From Arthrobacter sp. MYb23 (GTDB lineage Bacteria; Actinomycetota; Actinomycetes; Actinomycetales; Micrococcaceae), in NCBI RefSeq assembly GCF_002979775.1, contig NZ_PCPR01000006.1, positions 124,001 to 188,000 on the forward strand: a stretch of DNA of 64,000 bases, read 5' to 3'. This document shows positions 9,800 through 18,520 of the stretch, one piece after another (the stretch's first letter is position 1; each line of letters begins with the position of its first letter). The position numbers and the translations under genes are program-made. Below the pieces are notes generated by a model. The model was not told the origin of the DNA. It was given only the letters and a program-made list of their open reading frames with translations, and did no database searches.

Positions 9800-9832
9800 G
9801 CTGGTGGCCCGCCTGATTGGCGGGCCACCAGC
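9800..9832 (+). terminator. intercistronic hairpin after the GH30-GH43 gene
   Basis: A perfect 14-bp stem (9800-9813 with 9819-9832) around the loop TGATT, followed by CTCTCTTA. The U-tract is weak, so it may be a partial terminator that lowers expression of the following WxL-type gene relative to the enzyme. Confidence 0.7.
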
Positions 9833-9891
9833 CTCTCTTACCCCCAACCTTCCGGCTGAATCGCCGGACCTTCGTGAAAGAAGCATGAAAA

Positions 9892-10515
9892 GTGAACCGA
9901 CATAAATTCCTGGCCCGAGGCGCAGCCATTTCGACTGCAACGGCGTTGTTGCTGGGTGTCGCCGGAATGGCGATGGCAGACCAGAACCACGGCGATCAGG
10001 ATGTCGATGTCAACGTCGGCATTACCGAAATCGTCGACGGCGGTGTGTTGGCCATGAGCGTGGCGGGCACCGCCACAGCCCTGACTGAGGATGGCTCCAC
10101 ACCCACGGTGCGGCAGTTCAAGGGCACCCTGCCTACCGTGACGGTGACAGATACCCGGTCCCCGGATGAGATCCCTGCCGGTGCCGGCTGGTACGTGCTG
10201 GGCACCTCAACCGATTTCGCCGGCGGCGCGGGACAGCCGGCCATCGGCGCCTCCCACCTGGGGTGGGCACCGAAAGTCATCGACGGCGGCGCGTCCGGTC
10301 AGGTAGCCGAAGGCGACCAGGTGAACACCTCGATGGATTCCGGCGCCAACGCAGTAGGCCTGGTGGATCAGGAACTGCTCGCGCTGGCTTTGGATTCGGG
10401 AGCAATTGCCTCTGAAGGGCAGTGGACAGCCAACGCTGACCTGTTCATGAAGACGCCTGCCACCGTGGCGCCGGGCAACTACACCGCGAAGCTCACTCTG
10501 TCCCTGTTTGAATAG
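9892..10515 (+). CDS. WxL-type secreted cell-surface protein (paralogue 1)
   Basis: A 207-residue protein with a signal peptide (cleavage after GMAMA, residue 29) and one all-beta domain. The segment LPTVTVTDTR, then GAGWYVLGTSTDF, matches the core of WxL domains (VTDTR...GAGW-x-L...DF), with WYV in place of the classical WxL; a second LGW follows at SHLGWAP. WxL domains bind peptidoglycan non-covalently and partner DUF916 proteins. The start is GTG at 9892; the ATG eight bases upstream opens only a three-codon frame. The stop is followed at once by the DUF916 gene. A close paralogue, roughly three-quarters identical by eye, lies at 25420. In csc loci of lactobacilli the equivalent is CscB/CscC. 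Confidence 0.8.
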   Translation: MNRHKFLARGAAISTATALLLGVAGMAMADQNHGDQDVDVNVGITEIVDGGVLAMSVAGTATALTEDGSTPTVRQFKGTLPTVTVTDTRSPDEIPAGAGWYVLGTSTDFAGGAGQPAIGASHLGWAPKVIDGGASGQVAEGDQVNTSMDSGANAVGLVDQELLALALDSGAIASEGQWTANADLFMKTPATVAPGNYTAKLTLSLFE

Positions 10516-10539
10516 ATGCGCCGGAGGTATCTTCATCCT

Positions 10540-11613
10540 ATGAGGCTCCCAATGCTGGGGCAGGCCGGTTGTGCTGCCCCAAGGCGGCTTGTCGTAGCCA
10601 TGTACCTAGTGGCATCAGTAATCTTTGCCAGCATCGCTTTTGCGCCGGCCGGCTTTGCCACCACCGGTGATCCCACGGCAAGTCCGGTCACGTGGGCCGT
10701 GACTCCCGCGGACGCCACGGGCCCTGACGGCCGCTCGTGGGTGGAACTGGAAGTCGATTCCGGGGTGAGCGTGGATGAATATTTGGCGGTCAGAAACCTC
10801 AGCGACAGGGACGTCACTTTCTCTCTCACTGCGGCTGATGGGTACTTCACTCCGACCGGCCGCTTCAACATGCTCCCTGGCGACAAACAGTCGGTAGCTG
10901 CAGGTACCTGGATCTCCATGGACAAGACGGTCACCGTAGCCGCGGGAGGTACCGCCGTCGTGCCGTTCACGGTGACGGTCCCGGACAACGCGACACCAGG
11001 CGATCATGCAGCGGGTATAGCTGCCTCGATCTATTCACAAGGCGGCGCGGACGGGACTCAACTGGGCGTGGAGAGCCGCGTCGGGTTCCGGGTCATGACC
11101 CGGGTAAAAGGAGAGGTCAAACCCGCGCTGAGTATGAAGGCAACCGCTAGTTACGATACGTCGTGGAATCCCTTGGAACCCGGATCCGCGGACCTCACGG
11201 TTGACCTCGAGAACACGGGCAACGTCCGTTTATCCGTGGACCCCTCCGCTATGATGAACGACGCCCGGTGGCCGGCCGCTGGGACTGACGAAGCGCGAAC
11301 TCTCGAATTGCTGCCCGGAGATCGTCGAACCGTCAGCATCCACGTCCCTCAGGTGTGGCCGCTGGGCATGATGACCTTGCCAGTGACGGTCTCGCAAGGG
11401 GTGATTGCCCCTGACGGTGCCACCCAGGTGCTGGACCCGGTGCGGGAAAGTGTGACGCTCTGGGCGATTCCGTGGCCGCAGCTCGCCGTTCTTATTGCTT
11501 TGTTGCTTCTGTTTGCGGGTCTCTTCCGGGGGCGCAAGCGGCGGAAGAAGGAGCTGGTCCGGCTGGTGGAAGAGGCCCGCGAGGCCGGGCGTCGGGAAGC
11601 GGGAACCCCCTGA
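10540..11613 (+). CDS. DUF916/WxL-interacting membrane-anchored protein (CscA-like)
   Basis: About 357 residues: signal peptide (RLVVAMYLVASVIFASIAFA), a first beta domain with the DUF916 pattern (TWAVTPAD, YLAVRNLSDRDVTFSL, PFTVTVPDNATPGDHAAGI), a second DUF3324-like domain (LTVDLENTGNVRL, TLELLPGDRRTVSI), then a C-terminal transmembrane helix and a very basic cytosolic tail (FRGRKRRKKELVRL). DUF916 proteins bind WxL proteins and peptidoglycan. CGGAGGT at 10522-10528 supports the ATG at 10540, though an in-frame ATG at 10516 directly abuts the upstream stop. Together with the WxL and LPATG proteins of this locus it matches the parts list of csc surface complexes. Confidence 0.82.
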   Translation: MRLPMLGQAGCAAPRRLVVAMYLVASVIFASIAFAPAGFATTGDPTASPVTWAVTPADATGPDGRSWVELEVDSGVSVDEYLAVRNLSDRDVTFSLTAADGYFTPTGRFNMLPGDKQSVAAGTWISMDKTVTVAAGGTAVVPFTVTVPDNATPGDHAAGIAASIYSQGGADGTQLGVESRVGFRVMTRVKGEVKPALSMKATASYDTSWNPLEPGSADLTVDLENTGNVRLSVDPSAMMNDARWPAAGTDEARTLELLPGDRRTVSIHVPQVWPLGMMTLPVTVSQGVIAPDGATQVLDPVRESVTLWAIPWPQLAVLIALLLLFAGLFRGRKRRKKELVRLVEEAREAGRREAGTP

Positions 11614-11667
11614 TTTTGGGGTGCTTGCCGCGCTCCCGTAAAAGAACCGGAATGTAGCAAAAATCCC

Positions 11668-11724
11668 TTGTAAAACCAATGATGTTTACGTAAACTTCTT
11701 GCAACTCAATGTTTACGTGAACAT
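11668..11724 (+). promoter_or_regulatory. promoter with two LacI-type operators before ABC transporter 1
   Basis: TTGTAA (11668-11673), a 17-base spacer and TAAACT (11691-11696) form a plausible promoter. Operator 1 covers 11682-11697 (perfect core GTTTACGTAAAC) and overlaps the -10; operator 2 is ATGTTTACGTGAACAT (11709-11724), centred 27 bases downstream. They match the sites at 5444-5480 and 17528-17577, placing transporter 1 in the same LacI regulon. About 120 bases of leader separate operator 2 from the start codon, with no clear structure in it. Confidence 0.8.
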
Positions 11725-11847
11725 CCACAAGAATGTTGATTAGATCCGGCGACTTTCTGCTTCCACAGGCCCACACTTGAGCTATCTCACGGTGCGCATG
11801 CGGATGTTGGACAGTCTCACGAAGAACCACGATCCAAAGGAGTAATC

Positions 11848-13164
11848 ATGGCTGTAAATCTTGGCCCGTTCCAGGCGGCGGAAGGCGCCGGTCCAGGACG
11901 GCGAACCTTCCTCAAGACACTTGGAATTGGCGCCGTCGCCGCCTCCGGCATCCCCTTGCTGTCAGCATGCACGGGTGGTTCCGGCCCCGCCCCTGGTGCT
12001 TCATCAAAAAGCCTCACCTTCGGCTCGGGTTCATCGGACGAAGTTCCCCGCGCTGCCTACAAGGCAGTAACGGACGCCTTCACCAAAAAGTCGGGCTTCG
12101 ACGTGGTGACCAACGTGGTTCCCCACAACGACTTTCAGAACAAGATCAACTCCTACTTGCAGGGCAGCCCGGATGACTCCTTCACCTGGTTCGCCGGTTA
12201 CCGCATGCAGTATTACGCCGAGAAGGGCCTGCTGGCTCCCGTCGACGACGTCTGGGAGAAGATCGGCGGAAACTTCTCCGACGCCATCAAGAAGGCTTCC
12301 ACCGGTCCTGACGGAAAAATGTACCTGGTTCCGAACTACAACTACCCGTGGGGCTTCTTCTACCGGAAGAGTCTCTGGGCCGAAAAGGGCTATGCAGTTC
12401 CGGCCACTTTCGATGAGCTGACAACCCTGGCGGCCAAGATGAAGGCAGATGGCATCATCCCGATCGGCTTCGCCGACAAGGACGGCTGGCCGGCTATGGG
12501 CACCTTCGACTACATCAACATGCGGCTCAACGGATACCAGTTCCACGTAGACCTTACTGCGCACAAGGAAAGCTGGGATCAGAAGAAGGTCAGCGACGTC
12601 TTCGATACCTGGAAAGCACTCCTGCCGTTCCAGGACCCCGCAGCACTGGGGCAGACATGGCAGGACGCAGCCAAAGCCCTCGAGGCCAAGAAGACCGGCA
12701 TGTATCTCCTGGGCTCATTCGTGACACAGCAATTCACGGATCCGGCAGTACTGGCGGACATCGACTTCTTCCCGTTCCCCGAGATCGCCATGGAAGGCAC
12801 TGATGCCGTTGAGGCTCCGATCGATGGCCTGCTGCTGTCGAAAAAGGGTGGCGAGAATCAGGCAGCCCGCGACTACCTTGCCTTCATGGGAACTCCTGAG
12901 GGCCAGGACGCCTATGCGGCCGTGGATACCTCCAACATCGCAACGGTGAAGGGCGCTGACGCGTCCAAATACTCTGCTTTGAACAAGAAGTGTGCGGACA
13001 CCATTGCCAACGCGAAGTACATCAGCCAGTTCCTGGACCGCGATGCGTTGCCGGCCATGGCCAACAACGTCATGATTCCGGCTCTTCAATCCTTCATTAA
13101 GGATGGAAGTGTTGACGTGAAGAATCTGGAAGCGCAGGCAAAGTCGCTCTACGCGGCCCAATAG
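11848..13164 (+). CDS. ABC transporter sugar-binding lipoprotein (CUT1, system 1)
   Basis: A 438-residue extracellular solute-binding protein (family 1). The N-terminus combines a twin-arginine motif (RRTFLK, residues 18-23) with a lipobox LLSAC (Cys41), so it is probably Tat-exported and lipid-anchored. The mature part shows family features such as NKINSYLQGSPDDSF and NYNYPWGFFYRKSLW. AAAGGAG before the ATG supports the start. Two permease genes follow, and two LacI-type operators precede it. The ligand is probably a galactan oligosaccharide, from context only. No ATPase gene accompanies the system; actinobacterial CUT1 systems often share one MsiK/UgpC-like ATPase encoded elsewhere. Confidence 0.9.
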   Translation: MAVNLGPFQAAEGAGPGRRTFLKTLGIGAVAASGIPLLSACTGGSGPAPGASSKSLTFGSGSSDEVPRAAYKAVTDAFTKKSGFDVVTNVVPHNDFQNKINSYLQGSPDDSFTWFAGYRMQYYAEKGLLAPVDDVWEKIGGNFSDAIKKASTGPDGKMYLVPNYNYPWGFFYRKSLWAEKGYAVPATFDELTTLAAKMKADGIIPIGFADKDGWPAMGTFDYINMRLNGYQFHVDLTAHKESWDQKKVSDVFDTWKALLPFQDPAALGQTWQDAAKALEAKKTGMYLLGSFVTQQFTDPAVLADIDFFPFPEIAMEGTDAVEAPIDGLLLSKKGGENQAARDYLAFMGTPEGQDAYAAVDTSNIATVKGADASKYSALNKKCADTIANAKYISQFLDRDALPAMANNVMIPALQSFIKDGSVDVKNLEAQAKSLYAAQ

Positions 13165-13185
13165 CGTAGGCCCGCCCTGGCCATA

Positions 13186-13252
13186 CGGTTGCTGGTCAAC
13201 CGGCCAGGCGTCCCGAGCAAGGGTCGGCCGCGGATTACACCGTGGCCGGCCC
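13186..13252 (+). other. two intercistronic stem-loops between binding protein and permease
   Basis: Stem 1 is CGGTTG/CAACCG (13186-13191, 13197-13202). Stem 2 is 13 pairs with two G-T pairs (13221-13233, 13240-13252) around a six-base loop. There is no T run, so they are more likely to stabilise or attenuate mRNA, keeping the binding protein above the permeases, than to end transcription fully. Confidence 0.55.
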
Positions 13253-13280
13253 GTGCGCGACGAATACCAAAGGAATTCCC

Positions 13281-14291
13281 ATGAGTACCACAGCCGCAAA
13301 ACCGGCCTCCCCGAACAGCGGGCCCACCACAGGCGGCGCCCAACCCGGGCCAGCACACGCCCCGTCGGCAACTACCGGACGAAAGCGCAAGAAGTCCGGG
13401 CGGGTTCGTCGCCTAAGCCGCCGGGACAAAATCGTCCTCGGCGTGATGGTGGGCCTCCCAACGCTTATCCAACTGCTGTTTGTCTGGTTGCCCACCCTGG
13501 CCTCGATTGGGCTGAGCTTCACCCGATGGAACGGGCTGGACTTGGCCGACATCAAGTCTGCCGGGACGGAAAACTATGAGTTCATCAGCCAGAACTACCC
13601 ACCGTTCTGGCCGGCCATGCAGCACAACGTGCTGTGGCTGGCTTTCCTGGCCCTGATTGCAACGCCGCTGGGCCTTCTGCTCGCTGTGCTCCTGGACCAG
13701 AAGATCCGGGGAAGCAAGATCTACCAAAGCATCTTCTTCACGCCCGTCATGCTCTCCCTGGCATTGATCGGTATCATCTGGCAGCTCTTCTACAACCGCG
13801 ACAGCGGTCTGCTGAACTTCCTGCTCGGGACGGCCGGCACGCCCCAGGCCGTGGACTGGTTCGGTGACTCGAACGTCAACATCTGGGCCGCCATGATCGC
13901 AGCTACGTGGCGCCACGCAGGCTACGTCATGATCCTTTACTTGGCTGGCCTGAAGGGTGTGGACCCCGCCCTCAGGGAAGCAGCGTCGATTGACGGCGCC
14001 AATGCTGTTCAGACCTTCTTCCGCGTAGTCTTCCCTGCCATGCGCCCGGTCAACATCGTTATTGTGGTCATCACCATCATTGAGTCCCTCCGCGCTTTTG
14101 ACATTGTCTATGTCATCAACCGCGGCACCAACGGGCTTGAACTGCTCAGCGCCCTGGTGATCCAAAACCTGATCGGTGAAGGACAGGTGATCGGCGTCGG
14201 TTCAGCATTGGCCGTGGTACTGCTGGTGATTTCCTTGGTACCGATTGTCTTCTACCTCATCCGCACCTTCGGCAAGGAGAAAGAGGCATGA
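13281..14291 (+). CDS. sugar ABC transporter permease (CUT1, system 1, MalF-like)
   Basis: 336 residues. An Ala/Pro-rich basic cytosolic N-terminus leads into six predicted membrane helices, beginning at IVLGVMVGLPTLIQLLFVW. The ATPase-contacting EAA loop is visible as LREAASIDGANAVQTFFRV. AAAGGAAT lies before the ATG at 13281, which is preferred over an upstream in-frame GTG at 13242 that would lie in the hairpin region. The end overlaps the next permease gene by an ATGA, so the two subunits are translationally coupled and form the heterodimeric channel for the lipoprotein upstream. Confidence 0.92.
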   Translation: MSTTAAKPASPNSGPTTGGAQPGPAHAPSATTGRKRKKSGRVRRLSRRDKIVLGVMVGLPTLIQLLFVWLPTLASIGLSFTRWNGLDLADIKSAGTENYEFISQNYPPFWPAMQHNVLWLAFLALIATPLGLLLAVLLDQKIRGSKIYQSIFFTPVMLSLALIGIIWQLFYNRDSGLLNFLLGTAGTPQAVDWFGDSNVNIWAAMIAATWRHAGYVMILYLAGLKGVDPALREAASIDGANAVQTFFRVVFPAMRPVNIVIVVITIIESLRAFDIVYVINRGTNGLELLSALVIQNLIGEGQVIGVGSALAVVLLVISLVPIVFYLIRTFGKEKEA

Positions 14292-15190
14292 GCACCATCG
14301 CCCGTACCCTTCCAGTCCAGAACGGCAGGACCGGCAAGACCGGCAAACGCCACTATGGCACTCACATCTTCCTCATCGTCATGGCCGCCATCTGGCTTGT
14401 GCCGCTGCTCTGGTCGCTCTATACGGCACTCCGTCCCAAAGAGGACACCGACAAATACGGCTACTTCAGCTTCGGCGGCAGCTTCGGCTTCGAGAACTTC
14501 GTCCAGGCGTGGAACCAGGGAGGTTTCTCGAAGTACTTCCTGAACTCAGTCCTGATCACCGTTCCCACCGTCCTGCTGACGCTTCTCTTCGCGTCCATGA
14601 TGGCTTTTGCAGTATCGCGGGTGAGCTGGAAGTTCAACATCACGCTGCTGATCATGTTCACCGCCGGCAACCTTCTGCCACCGCAGGTCCTTGCAGCACC
14701 GCTGTTTGAGATGTTCAAACACGTTTCCCTGCCGTACTCCATCAGCGATTCCGGTAACCTGCTCAATACCTACATAGCCGTCATCATCGTGGACACTGCT
14801 TTCCAGATCGGCTTCTGCACCTTTGTGCTCTCCAATTACATGAAAGCCCTGCCGCAAGACCTGACGGAAGCTGCGTTGGTGGATGGCGCTGGAATCTGGC
14901 GGCAGTACTGGAACATCATCATGCCACTCTGCCGTCCGGCCCTCGCGGCCCTGGGCACGTTGCAGGTCATCTTCATCTACAACGACTTCTTCTGGCCGCT
15001 GTTGTTCATCCAAAGCGGTGACAGGCTGCCGATTACCACTGCAATCAACAACCTTCAGGGCCAGTTCCTGAGCAATTACAACCTGATCGCGGCTGGTGCC
15101 ATGATCACCCTTATTCCAACCATGATCATTTACTTGGTCCTGCAGCGACAATTTGTGGCCGGACTGACGTTGGGCGCAAGCAAGGGGTAA
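14288..15190 (+). CDS. sugar ABC transporter permease (CUT1, system 1, MalG-like)
   Basis: 300 residues, six predicted helices, with the EAA loop LTEAALVDGAGIWRQYW and a C-terminus of MalG type. It overlaps the upstream permease by four bases (ATGA). It is the last gene of the system 1 operon and is followed by a strong bidirectional terminator shared with the convergent lacI gene. Confidence 0.92.
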   Translation: MSTIARTLPVQNGRTGKTGKRHYGTHIFLIVMAAIWLVPLLWSLYTALRPKEDTDKYGYFSFGGSFGFENFVQAWNQGGFSKYFLNSVLITVPTVLLTLLFASMMAFAVSRVSWKFNITLLIMFTAGNLLPPQVLAAPLFEMFKHVSLPYSISDSGNLLNTYIAVIIVDTAFQIGFCTFVLSNYMKALPQDLTEAALVDGAGIWRQYWNIIMPLCRPALAALGTLQVIFIYNDFFWPLLFIQSGDRLPITTAINNLQGQFLSNYNLIAAGAMITLIPTMIIYLVLQRQFVAGLTLGASKG

Positions 15191-15205
15191 GCAGTATTGA
15201 AAGGT

Positions 15206-15254
15206 GTAGCTGCGGAGGAGGGTTAACCCTTGTCCGCAGCTACGCGCTTTTTCC
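15206..15254. terminator. bidirectional terminator between transporter 1 and lacI
   Basis: Arms GTAGCTGCGGA (15206-15216) and TCCGCAGCTAC (15233-15243) pair perfectly, with an inner GGGTTAACCC. The plus strand continues GCGCTTTTT. The lacI stop codon lies inside the loop (15223-15225), so its 3' end is part of the terminator. Confidence 0.8.
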
Positions 15255-16353
15255 GGGCAGGTGGCCTTGCGCTGGCAGGGGGAGCGGCAGTGCTCTTGCG
15301 CACCACCATGCTGGTAGGCACGGTGGTGAAATCGTCCACTGATCCGGTGCCGGCGATCTGCTGAAGCAGGTTTTCGATGCTCAGGCGGCCCACGGCGTAG
15401 AAATCCTGGTGGATGGTTGTCAGAGGCGGCCAGAAGGATGTGGACTCGTCCAGGTCGTCGAATCCCACAATGCTGACATCGTCCGGAATGCTCCGTCCTT
15501 GTTCGTGCAGAGCACGCATTGCCCCCAGGGCCATTTGGTCATTGGCGGCAAAGATGGCCGTGACATCCGGGTTGCGTGCGAGTTCCAGTCCGATTTGGTA
15601 GCCGGACTCGGTGGACCAGTCGCCGTGGAGGACGGGCGGCGGATCAATCCCGGCCTCCTCCAACGTCCGCTTCCAGGACTCTTCCCGGTGCGTCGCCGAG
15701 AAGGAGCTGGTGGGTCCACCAATATGCCACACCTGCCGGTGGCCAAGGTCCAGGAGGTGCTGAGTGGCGAACCTTGCACCCTGGGCCTGGTCCGTATCCA
15801 CCATGGGATAGCCGAAACCGGCGTTGGAATCGATCACCACGGCCGGGAGGTCCTCAGGAAGCGTTATGTCAGCGTCATCCAAAAGGTGGGCTTCGAAGAT
15901 GACCACCACACCGTCGACTTGCTGCTCCCGCAGTCTTTCGTAAGCCCCGGACACGGTTCCGGTGGTGGGGTCCTGCACGGGGATGAGCGTCACTGAATAG
16001 CCCGCCTGCGAGGCAGCCGTGGCGATGGCGTCCAGGGTTCGCATATTGCCGAAGCTGGAGAGTGTGAACATGATGACGCCGATGGATTTGAACTGGCCGC
16101 TCTTGAGCGCACGTGCGGCCCTGTTGGGCCTGTAGCCGAGCTGCTTCATGGCGTCGAGCACGCGGTTCTTCGTGGTTTCTTCAACGTTGGTGAGTCCATT
16201 GGAAACCCGGGAAACCGTCTGTGCGGAGACGCCCGCGGCCTTTGCCACGTCCCCGATGGACGGGCCTCGAGTGGCGCGCTTCTTGGGCGCGGGCTTCGCG
16301 GACTCCTTGGGCGGGACCGCCGGAGCCTTGGTGGTGGTGTTCTCCTGATCCAT
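15223..16353 (-). CDS. LacI-family transcriptional regulator (copy 1)
   Basis: 376 residues: a basic, Pro/Ala/Lys-rich N-terminal arm, the LacI helix-turn-helix SIGDVAKAAGVSAQTVSRV with hinge YRPNRAARAL, and a periplasmic-binding-protein-like effector domain (YPMVDTDQAQGARFATQHL, GFDDLDESTSFWPPLTTI). The ATG at 16353 has TTGAGGTGA just upstream; a GTG two codons earlier is also possible. The second copy at 16444-17535 is nearly identical through HTH, hinge and effector core, so both should read the same operators. ATGTTCACCTCAACAG at 16352-16367 over the start resembles a decayed operator, suggesting past or weak autoregulation. The inducer is probably a galactose-containing sugar (inference). 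Confidence 0.92.
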   Translation of the reverse strand: MDQENTTTKAPAVPPKESAKPAPKKRATRGPSIGDVAKAAGVSAQTVSRVSNGLTNVEETTKNRVLDAMKQLGYRPNRAARALKSGQFKSIGVIMFTLSSFGNMRTLDAIATAASQAGYSVTLIPVQDPTTGTVSGAYERLREQQVDGVVVIFEAHLLDDADITLPEDLPAVVIDSNAGFGYPMVDTDQAQGARFATQHLLDLGHRQVWHIGGPTSSFSATHREESWKRTLEEAGIDPPPVLHGDWSTESGYQIGLELARNPDVTAIFAANDQMALGAMRALHEQGRSIPDDVSIVGFDDLDESTSFWPPLTTIHQDFYAVGRLSIENLLQQIAGTGSVDDFTTVPTSMVVRKSTAAPPASARPPARKKRVAADKG

Positions 16354-16443
16354 GTTCACCTCAACAGGTTACTTGCAATCGCTGCCTATTTGCCTGAGAA
16401 CCAAGCCGTGCGCCGGAAGTATCCACAGGTCGTCAGCTGGTGA

Positions 16444-17535
16444 TTACCCGGCCGGCGCGGCCGTGCTTTTGCGCACCATGAGGCGGGTCGGCACCGTGGT
16501 GACGACGCTGGCCGGGGTGTTTCCGGCGATCTGCTGAAGCAGCTTTTCAATGCTCAGCCGGCCAACTGCGAGGAAGTCTTGACGGATGGTGGTCAGCGGA
16601 GGCCAGAAGGACGTGGATTCCTCGAGGTCATCAAATCCCACAACGCTGACATCATCAGGGATGAGGCGCCCAAGTTCATGAAGGGCTCGCATTGCCCCGA
16701 GCGCCATCTGGTCGTTCGCGGCGAAGATTGCGGTGACTTCCCGATCGCGGCCGAGCTCCATCCCCACCTGATATCCGGATTCGGTGGACCAATCTCCATG
16801 AAGGACGGTGGGCGCTTCAATGCCTGCCTCGTCCAGCGTCCGTCTCCAGGACTCTTCCCGGTGCCTGGCTGAAAAGGAGGACACCGGGCCCCCTATGTGC
16901 CAAACCTGCTGGTGGCCTAGATCGAGGAGGTGCTCGGTAGCAAAGCGCGCACCCTCGGCTTGGTCTGTATCCACCATGGGATAGCCGTAACCGGGGCTTG
17001 AGTCGATAACCACAGCGGGGAGGTCCTCGGGCAACGTAATGTCCGCACGATCAAACAGGTGCGCCTCGAAGATGATGACCACCCCGTCCACGTCCTGTTC
17101 CTTCAGCCGGTTGTAGGCACCTGTCACGGTACCCGTAGTGGGATCGTGGAGGGGGATGAGGTTCACCGAGTAGCCGGCCTGTGACGCAGCCGTGGCGATT
17201 GCATCCAGGGTGCGTCTGTTGCCATAGGTCGAGAGATTGAACATGATGACGCCAATGGATTTGAACTGACCGCTCTTGAGTGCGCGGGCGGCCCTGTTGG
17301 GTCGATAGCCCAGTTGTTTCATGGCGTCCAGCACCCGCTGCTTGGTCTTTTCTTCAACATTCGTCAGGCCGTTGGATACGCGGGAGACGGTCTGGGCGGA
17401 AACTCCGGCTGCTCGTGCAACATCGCCGATTGAGGGGCCACGGGCAGCTCGGGCACTCCTGACCGAGGGTGAATCGCTGGTGTGCGACGTGCTGGCCAGG
17501 CTAACACCGTCTGCGGCATCCTCTTGTATGTTCAC
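16444..17535 (-). CDS. LacI-family transcriptional regulator (copy 2)
   Basis: 363 residues, a tandem near-duplicate of copy 1 that differs mainly in the N-terminal arm and scattered effector-domain positions. The HTH is SIGDVARAAGVSAQTVSRV. The start is GTG at 17535, which lies inside the operator at 17528-17543; the equivalent codon of copy 1 is the ATG two codons on, here ATA. An operator over the start codon implies tight autorepression. The gene is divergent from ABC transporter 2, so the operator pair between them controls both directions. Confidence 0.92.
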   Translation of the reverse strand: MNIQEDAADGVSLASTSHTSDSPSVRSARAARGPSIGDVARAAGVSAQTVSRVSNGLTNVEEKTKQRVLDAMKQLGYRPNRAARALKSGQFKSIGVIMFNLSTYGNRRTLDAIATAASQAGYSVNLIPLHDPTTGTVTGAYNRLKEQDVDGVVIIFEAHLFDRADITLPEDLPAVVIDSSPGYGYPMVDTDQAEGARFATEHLLDLGHQQVWHIGGPVSSFSARHREESWRRTLDEAGIEAPTVLHGDWSTESGYQVGMELGRDREVTAIFAANDQMALGAMRALHELGRLIPDDVSVVGFDDLEESTSFWPPLTTIRQDFLAVGRLSIEKLLQQIAGNTPASVVTTVPTRLMVRKSTAAPAG

Positions 17536-17577
17536 CTAAACATGCTAATCTTCTTTCAAGAATGTTTGCGTAAACAT
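17528..17577. promoter_or_regulatory. LacI-type operator pair between lacI copy 2 and ABC transporter 2
   Basis: ATGTTCACCTAAACAT (17528-17543) and ATGTTTGCGTAAACAT (17562-17577), centred 34 bases apart. The first overlaps the GTG start of lacI copy 2. A possible plus-strand promoter TTGTAT/TAATCT (17524-17529, 17546-17551) lies between and across the two sites, but this is weak. Confidence 0.75.
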
Positions 17578-17599
17578 AGCGAGAAGAGAAGAATTAATC

Positions 17600-18517
17600 A
17601 TGACAACGACGTCGCCCGTGGCCGACGCTCCACCCTTGGTCCAATCCCGCAAGCGCGCAGGTCGATGGATGGGGTGGGCATTTGTGGGCCCGTTCATGGC
17701 TGTCTTCCTGCTGGTATTCGTGGCTCCAGTCCTCTACGCGTTCTACCTGAGCCTCTTCCAGAACCAGATGGTGGGCGGGGACAAGTTCGTTGGGGGAGCC
17801 AACTATCTTCAGGCGCTTGGCGATCCCCAGTTCTGGGACTCCGTGATCAGGGTGGCCGTCTTCCTGGTGGTCCAGGTCCCCATCATGTTGTTCCTCGCCC
17901 TTTTCGCAGCCTTGGCACTGGACAGCGGACGTCTCCGCGCGTCGTCGTTCTTCCGTATTTCGGTGTTCCTCCCGTACGCGGTCCCCGCAGTGGTGGCGAC
18001 GCTGATGTGGGGATTCATTTACGGCCCCAGGTTTGGCCTGTTCGGCAGCATCAACGACTTCTTCGGTTTGAACCTTGGGGAGCCCCTGTCTTCCAGCTGG
18101 ATCCTCGCCTCAATCGGCAACATCAACACCTGGGAGTTCACCGGCTACAACATGCTGATCTTCTATTCGGCGCTGAAGGTCATCCCCGCCGAACTGTATG
18201 AAGCAGCAAATCTTGACGGAGCAGGCACGTTCCGGGTGATCCGGAGCATCAAGCTTCCCTCCATCCGCGGGGCTATCGGCATAGCGAGTATCTTCTCGGT
18301 CATTGGCAGCTTCCAGTTGTTCAACGAGCCGAACATCCTCAAGGCGTTGGCACCAAACTCCATCAGTTCCTACTTCACGCCGAACATGTACGCCTTCAAC
18401 CTCTCGTTCGCGGGCCAGCAGTTCAATTACGCCGCAGCGATCTCCATCATCATGGGCGTCCTCACGGTGGTGGTCGCCTATGTCGTCCAAATTTCCGGCT
18501 CGCGAAAGGATGCCTAG
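17600..18517 (+). CDS. sugar ABC transporter permease (CUT1, system 2, MalF-like)
   Basis: 305 residues with six predicted membrane helices, starting WMGWAFVGPFMAVFLLVF, and the EAA loop YEAANLDGAGTFRVIRSI. It is the first gene of a second transporter operon whose order is permease, permease, binding protein, unlike system 1. It starts 22 bases after a LacI-type operator, so repression would be direct. The next permease begins three bases after its stop. Confidence 0.92.
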   Translation: MTTTSPVADAPPLVQSRKRAGRWMGWAFVGPFMAVFLLVFVAPVLYAFYLSLFQNQMVGGDKFVGGANYLQALGDPQFWDSVIRVAVFLVVQVPIMLFLALFAALALDSGRLRASSFFRISVFLPYAVPAVVATLMWGFIYGPRFGLFGSINDFFGLNLGEPLSSSWILASIGNINTWEFTGYNMLIFYSALKVIPAELYEAANLDGAGTFRVIRSIKLPSIRGAIGIASIFSVIGSFQLFNEPNILKALAPNSISSYFTPNMYAFNLSFAGQQFNYAAAISIIMGVLTVVVAYVVQISGSRKDA

Positions 18518-18520
18518 CCC

